From NCBI RefSeq assembly GCF_031954525.1, contig NZ_CP134867.1:3658001-3722000 (forward strand): a stretch of 64,000 nt of DNA, given 5' to 3'. Source of the DNA: Dyella sp. BiH032 (lineage in GTDB: Bacteria; Pseudomonadota; Gammaproteobacteria; Xanthomonadales; Rhodanobacteraceae). Below are positions 62,853 through 64,000 of the stretch, piece after piece; position 1 is the first letter of the stretch; each line of letters opens with the position of its first letter. The notes below the pieces were generated by a model. That model was given only the letters and a program-made list of their open reading frames with translations, was not told the DNA's origin and ran no database searches. The position numbers and the translations under genes were made by a program.

Positions 62853-64000
62853 ATGAAGCGCGTCGTGATCACCGGCATCGGCGGCGTCACGCCGCTGGGC
62901 CACGATTGGGCCGCGATTTCGTCGCGCCTGCGCGCCTACCGCAATGCAGTGCGCTACATGCCGGAGTGGGACTACTTCGATGCGCTCAACGGCCGGCTCG
63001 GTTGCCCCGTCGACGATTTCGAACTGCCCGGCTGGCCGCGCAAGCAGGTGCGCTCGATGGGCCGCGTAGCGCAACTGGCGGTGGCCGCCAGCGAGCGAGC
63101 GCTGCGCGACGCGGGGCTGGAGGGTAACGCGCTCATCCGCGACGGCCGCATGGGCGTGGCTTACGGCTCCTCCGGCGGCAGCGTCGAGCCGATCGGCGCC
63201 ATGGGCCACATGCTCAACACCGGCTCCATGCAGGGCGTGACCGCCACCAGCTACATCCAGATGATGGCGCACACCACCGCGGTGAACGTCGGCGTGTTCT
63301 TCGGCCTGAAGGGCCGCATCGTGCCCACTTCCAGCGCCTGCACTTCCGGCAGCCAGGCGATCGGCTACGGCTACGAGGCGATCCAGCAGGGTAAGCAGAC
63401 GCTGATGCTGTGCGGTGGCGCGGAGGAACTCTCCGGGCCCGGCGCGGCCGTGTTCGACACGCTGTTCGCCACCAGCACGCGCAACGATGCCGCGCAGCTG
63501 ACGCCGCGCCCGTTCGATCGCAAGCGCGACGGTCTGGTGGTCGGCGAGGGCGCGGTGACGCTCGTGCTGGAGGAATACGAGCACGCCAAGGCACGCGGCG
63601 CGCGCATCTATGCGGAGATCGTCGGCTTCGGCTGCAATTCCGACGGCGCGCACATCACCCAGCCGACGCGCGAGACCATGGCCGTGGCCATGCGCATGGC
63701 CCTGGACGACGCCGGCCTGGCGCCGGAGGCGATCGGCTACGTCAGCGCGCACGGCACCGCTACCGACCGTGGCGACGTGGCCGAGAGCCACGCCACTGCC
63801 AGCGTGCTGGGCGAGCGTGTGCCGGTCAGTTCGATGAAGAGCTACGTGGGCCACACGCTCGGTGCCTGCGGCGCGCTGGAGTCGTGGTGGGCGATCGAGA
63901 TGATGCGCGAGCGCTGGTTCGCGCCGACGATCAACCTCGACGAGGTCGATCCCGAATGCGCGGCGCTGGATTACGTCGTCGGCGAAGGCCGCACGATCGA
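62853..64000 (+). CDS. Beta-ketoacyl-ACP synthase (FabF-like), cut by window end
   Basis: 382 codons are inside the window and the frame is open at its end (about 400-410 expected). It is a KAS II-type condensing enzyme: nucleophile Cys163 in TSSACTSGSQAIG, His300 in VSAHGTATDRGD and His334 in YVGHTLGACG form the Cys-His-His triad. GAGG lies upstream of the ATG. Tightly behind the exporter gene, it is probably the chain-elongating ketosynthase of the aryl-polyene pathway. Confidence 0.92.
   Translation, partial: MKRVVITGIGGVTPLGHDWAAISSRLRAYRNAVRYMPEWDYFDALNGRLGCPVDDFELPGWPRKQVRSMGRVAQLAVAASERALRDAGLEGNALIRDGRMGVAYGSSGGSVEPIGAMGHMLNTGSMQGVTATSYIQMMAHTTAVNVGVFFGLKGRIVPTSSACTSGSQAIGYGYEAIQQGKQTLMLCGGAEELSGPGAAVFDTLFATSTRNDAAQLTPRPFDRKRDGLVVGEGAVTLVLEEYEHAKARGARIYAEIVGFGCNSDGAHITQPTRETMAVAMRMALDDAGLAPEAIGYVSAHGTATDRGDVAESHATASVLGERVPVSSMKSYVGHTLGACGALESWWAIEMMRERWFAPTINLDEVDPECAALDYVVGEGRTI

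Noticed and set aside
1..64000. tRNA, rRNA, CRISPR, phage or transposase genes
   Set aside because: No repeat-spacer array, cloverleaf, rRNA segment, integrase or transposase was seen in either strand.

Overview
The window is about 68-70% GC, tightly packed and runs on both strands, with no rRNA, tRNA or CRISPR that I can see. Gene content (aryl-polyene/xanthomonadin-type pigment genes, many TonB and two-component parts, YXWGXW proteins, ArsI/ArsC arsenic genes) and the GC-rich extragenic palindromes point to a xanthomonad-like gammaproteobacterium, most likely Rhodanobacteraceae (Dyella/Luteibacter/Rhodanobacter-like). This is inference from content; no marker gene for naming is present.

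Layout. 1-1.7 kb: end of an arsenic operon (arsR tail, arsI, arsC, aquaporin). 1.7-10.5 kb: housekeeping-type and regulatory genes on the minus strand (inactive-looking metallo-beta-lactamase-fold protein, class V aminotransferase, Lnt-like acyltransferase with a TetR regulator, and an RsbU/RsbW-fusion plus STAS partner-switch pair). 10.5-17.2 kb: an MmyB-type regulator facing a broken SDR gene, an MFS transporter, a 985-residue ligand-sensor histidine kinase and a GNAT enzyme. 17.2-31 kb: fused isobutyryl-CoA mutase IcmF, a PepSY membrane protein behind a Fur-like box, an outer-membrane MetA-like protein facing a MocR regulator, YceI, a TonB-domain protein, a LytS/LytTR pair, and a hydrolase/TetR pair. 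31-33 kb: an M48 lipoprotein protease and two YXWGXW proteins.

33-54 kb is the most coherent block. A PAS-AraC regulator faces a nine-gene run encoding the full trans-4-hydroxy-L-proline pathway (epimerase, three-part dehydrogenase, deaminase, 2-oxoglutarate semialdehyde dehydrogenase), then a prolidase, a DUF885 peptidase-like protein and an amino-acid permease. After a universal stress gene come a Tat-exported glycosidase-like protein, a GH127 beta-L-arabinofuranosidase and a TonB-dependent receptor. GH127 enzymes are known to cut hydroxyproline-linked arabinosides, so the block may serve the use of plant hydroxyproline-rich glycoproteins (extensins). The two Tat-exported genes share a TGCGGwwTTCCGCAT palindrome upstream.

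54-64 kb: leucine dehydrogenase, a 1.5-kb repeat-rich gap, a FUSC membrane protein, and the start of an aryl-polyene cluster (ACP, glycosyltransferase, LolA-like protein, MMPL exporter, ketosynthase cut by the window end).

The main unexplained structure is a 530-600 bp intergenic element present three times (about 22.0, 44.5 and 55.7 kb), always in the same orientation. It is built from about ten hairpins, and sequence differences between copies are matched by compensatory changes across stems. A solo inverted copy of one hairpin, an 87-bp tandem repeat and three 50-bp REP-like palindromes accompany it.
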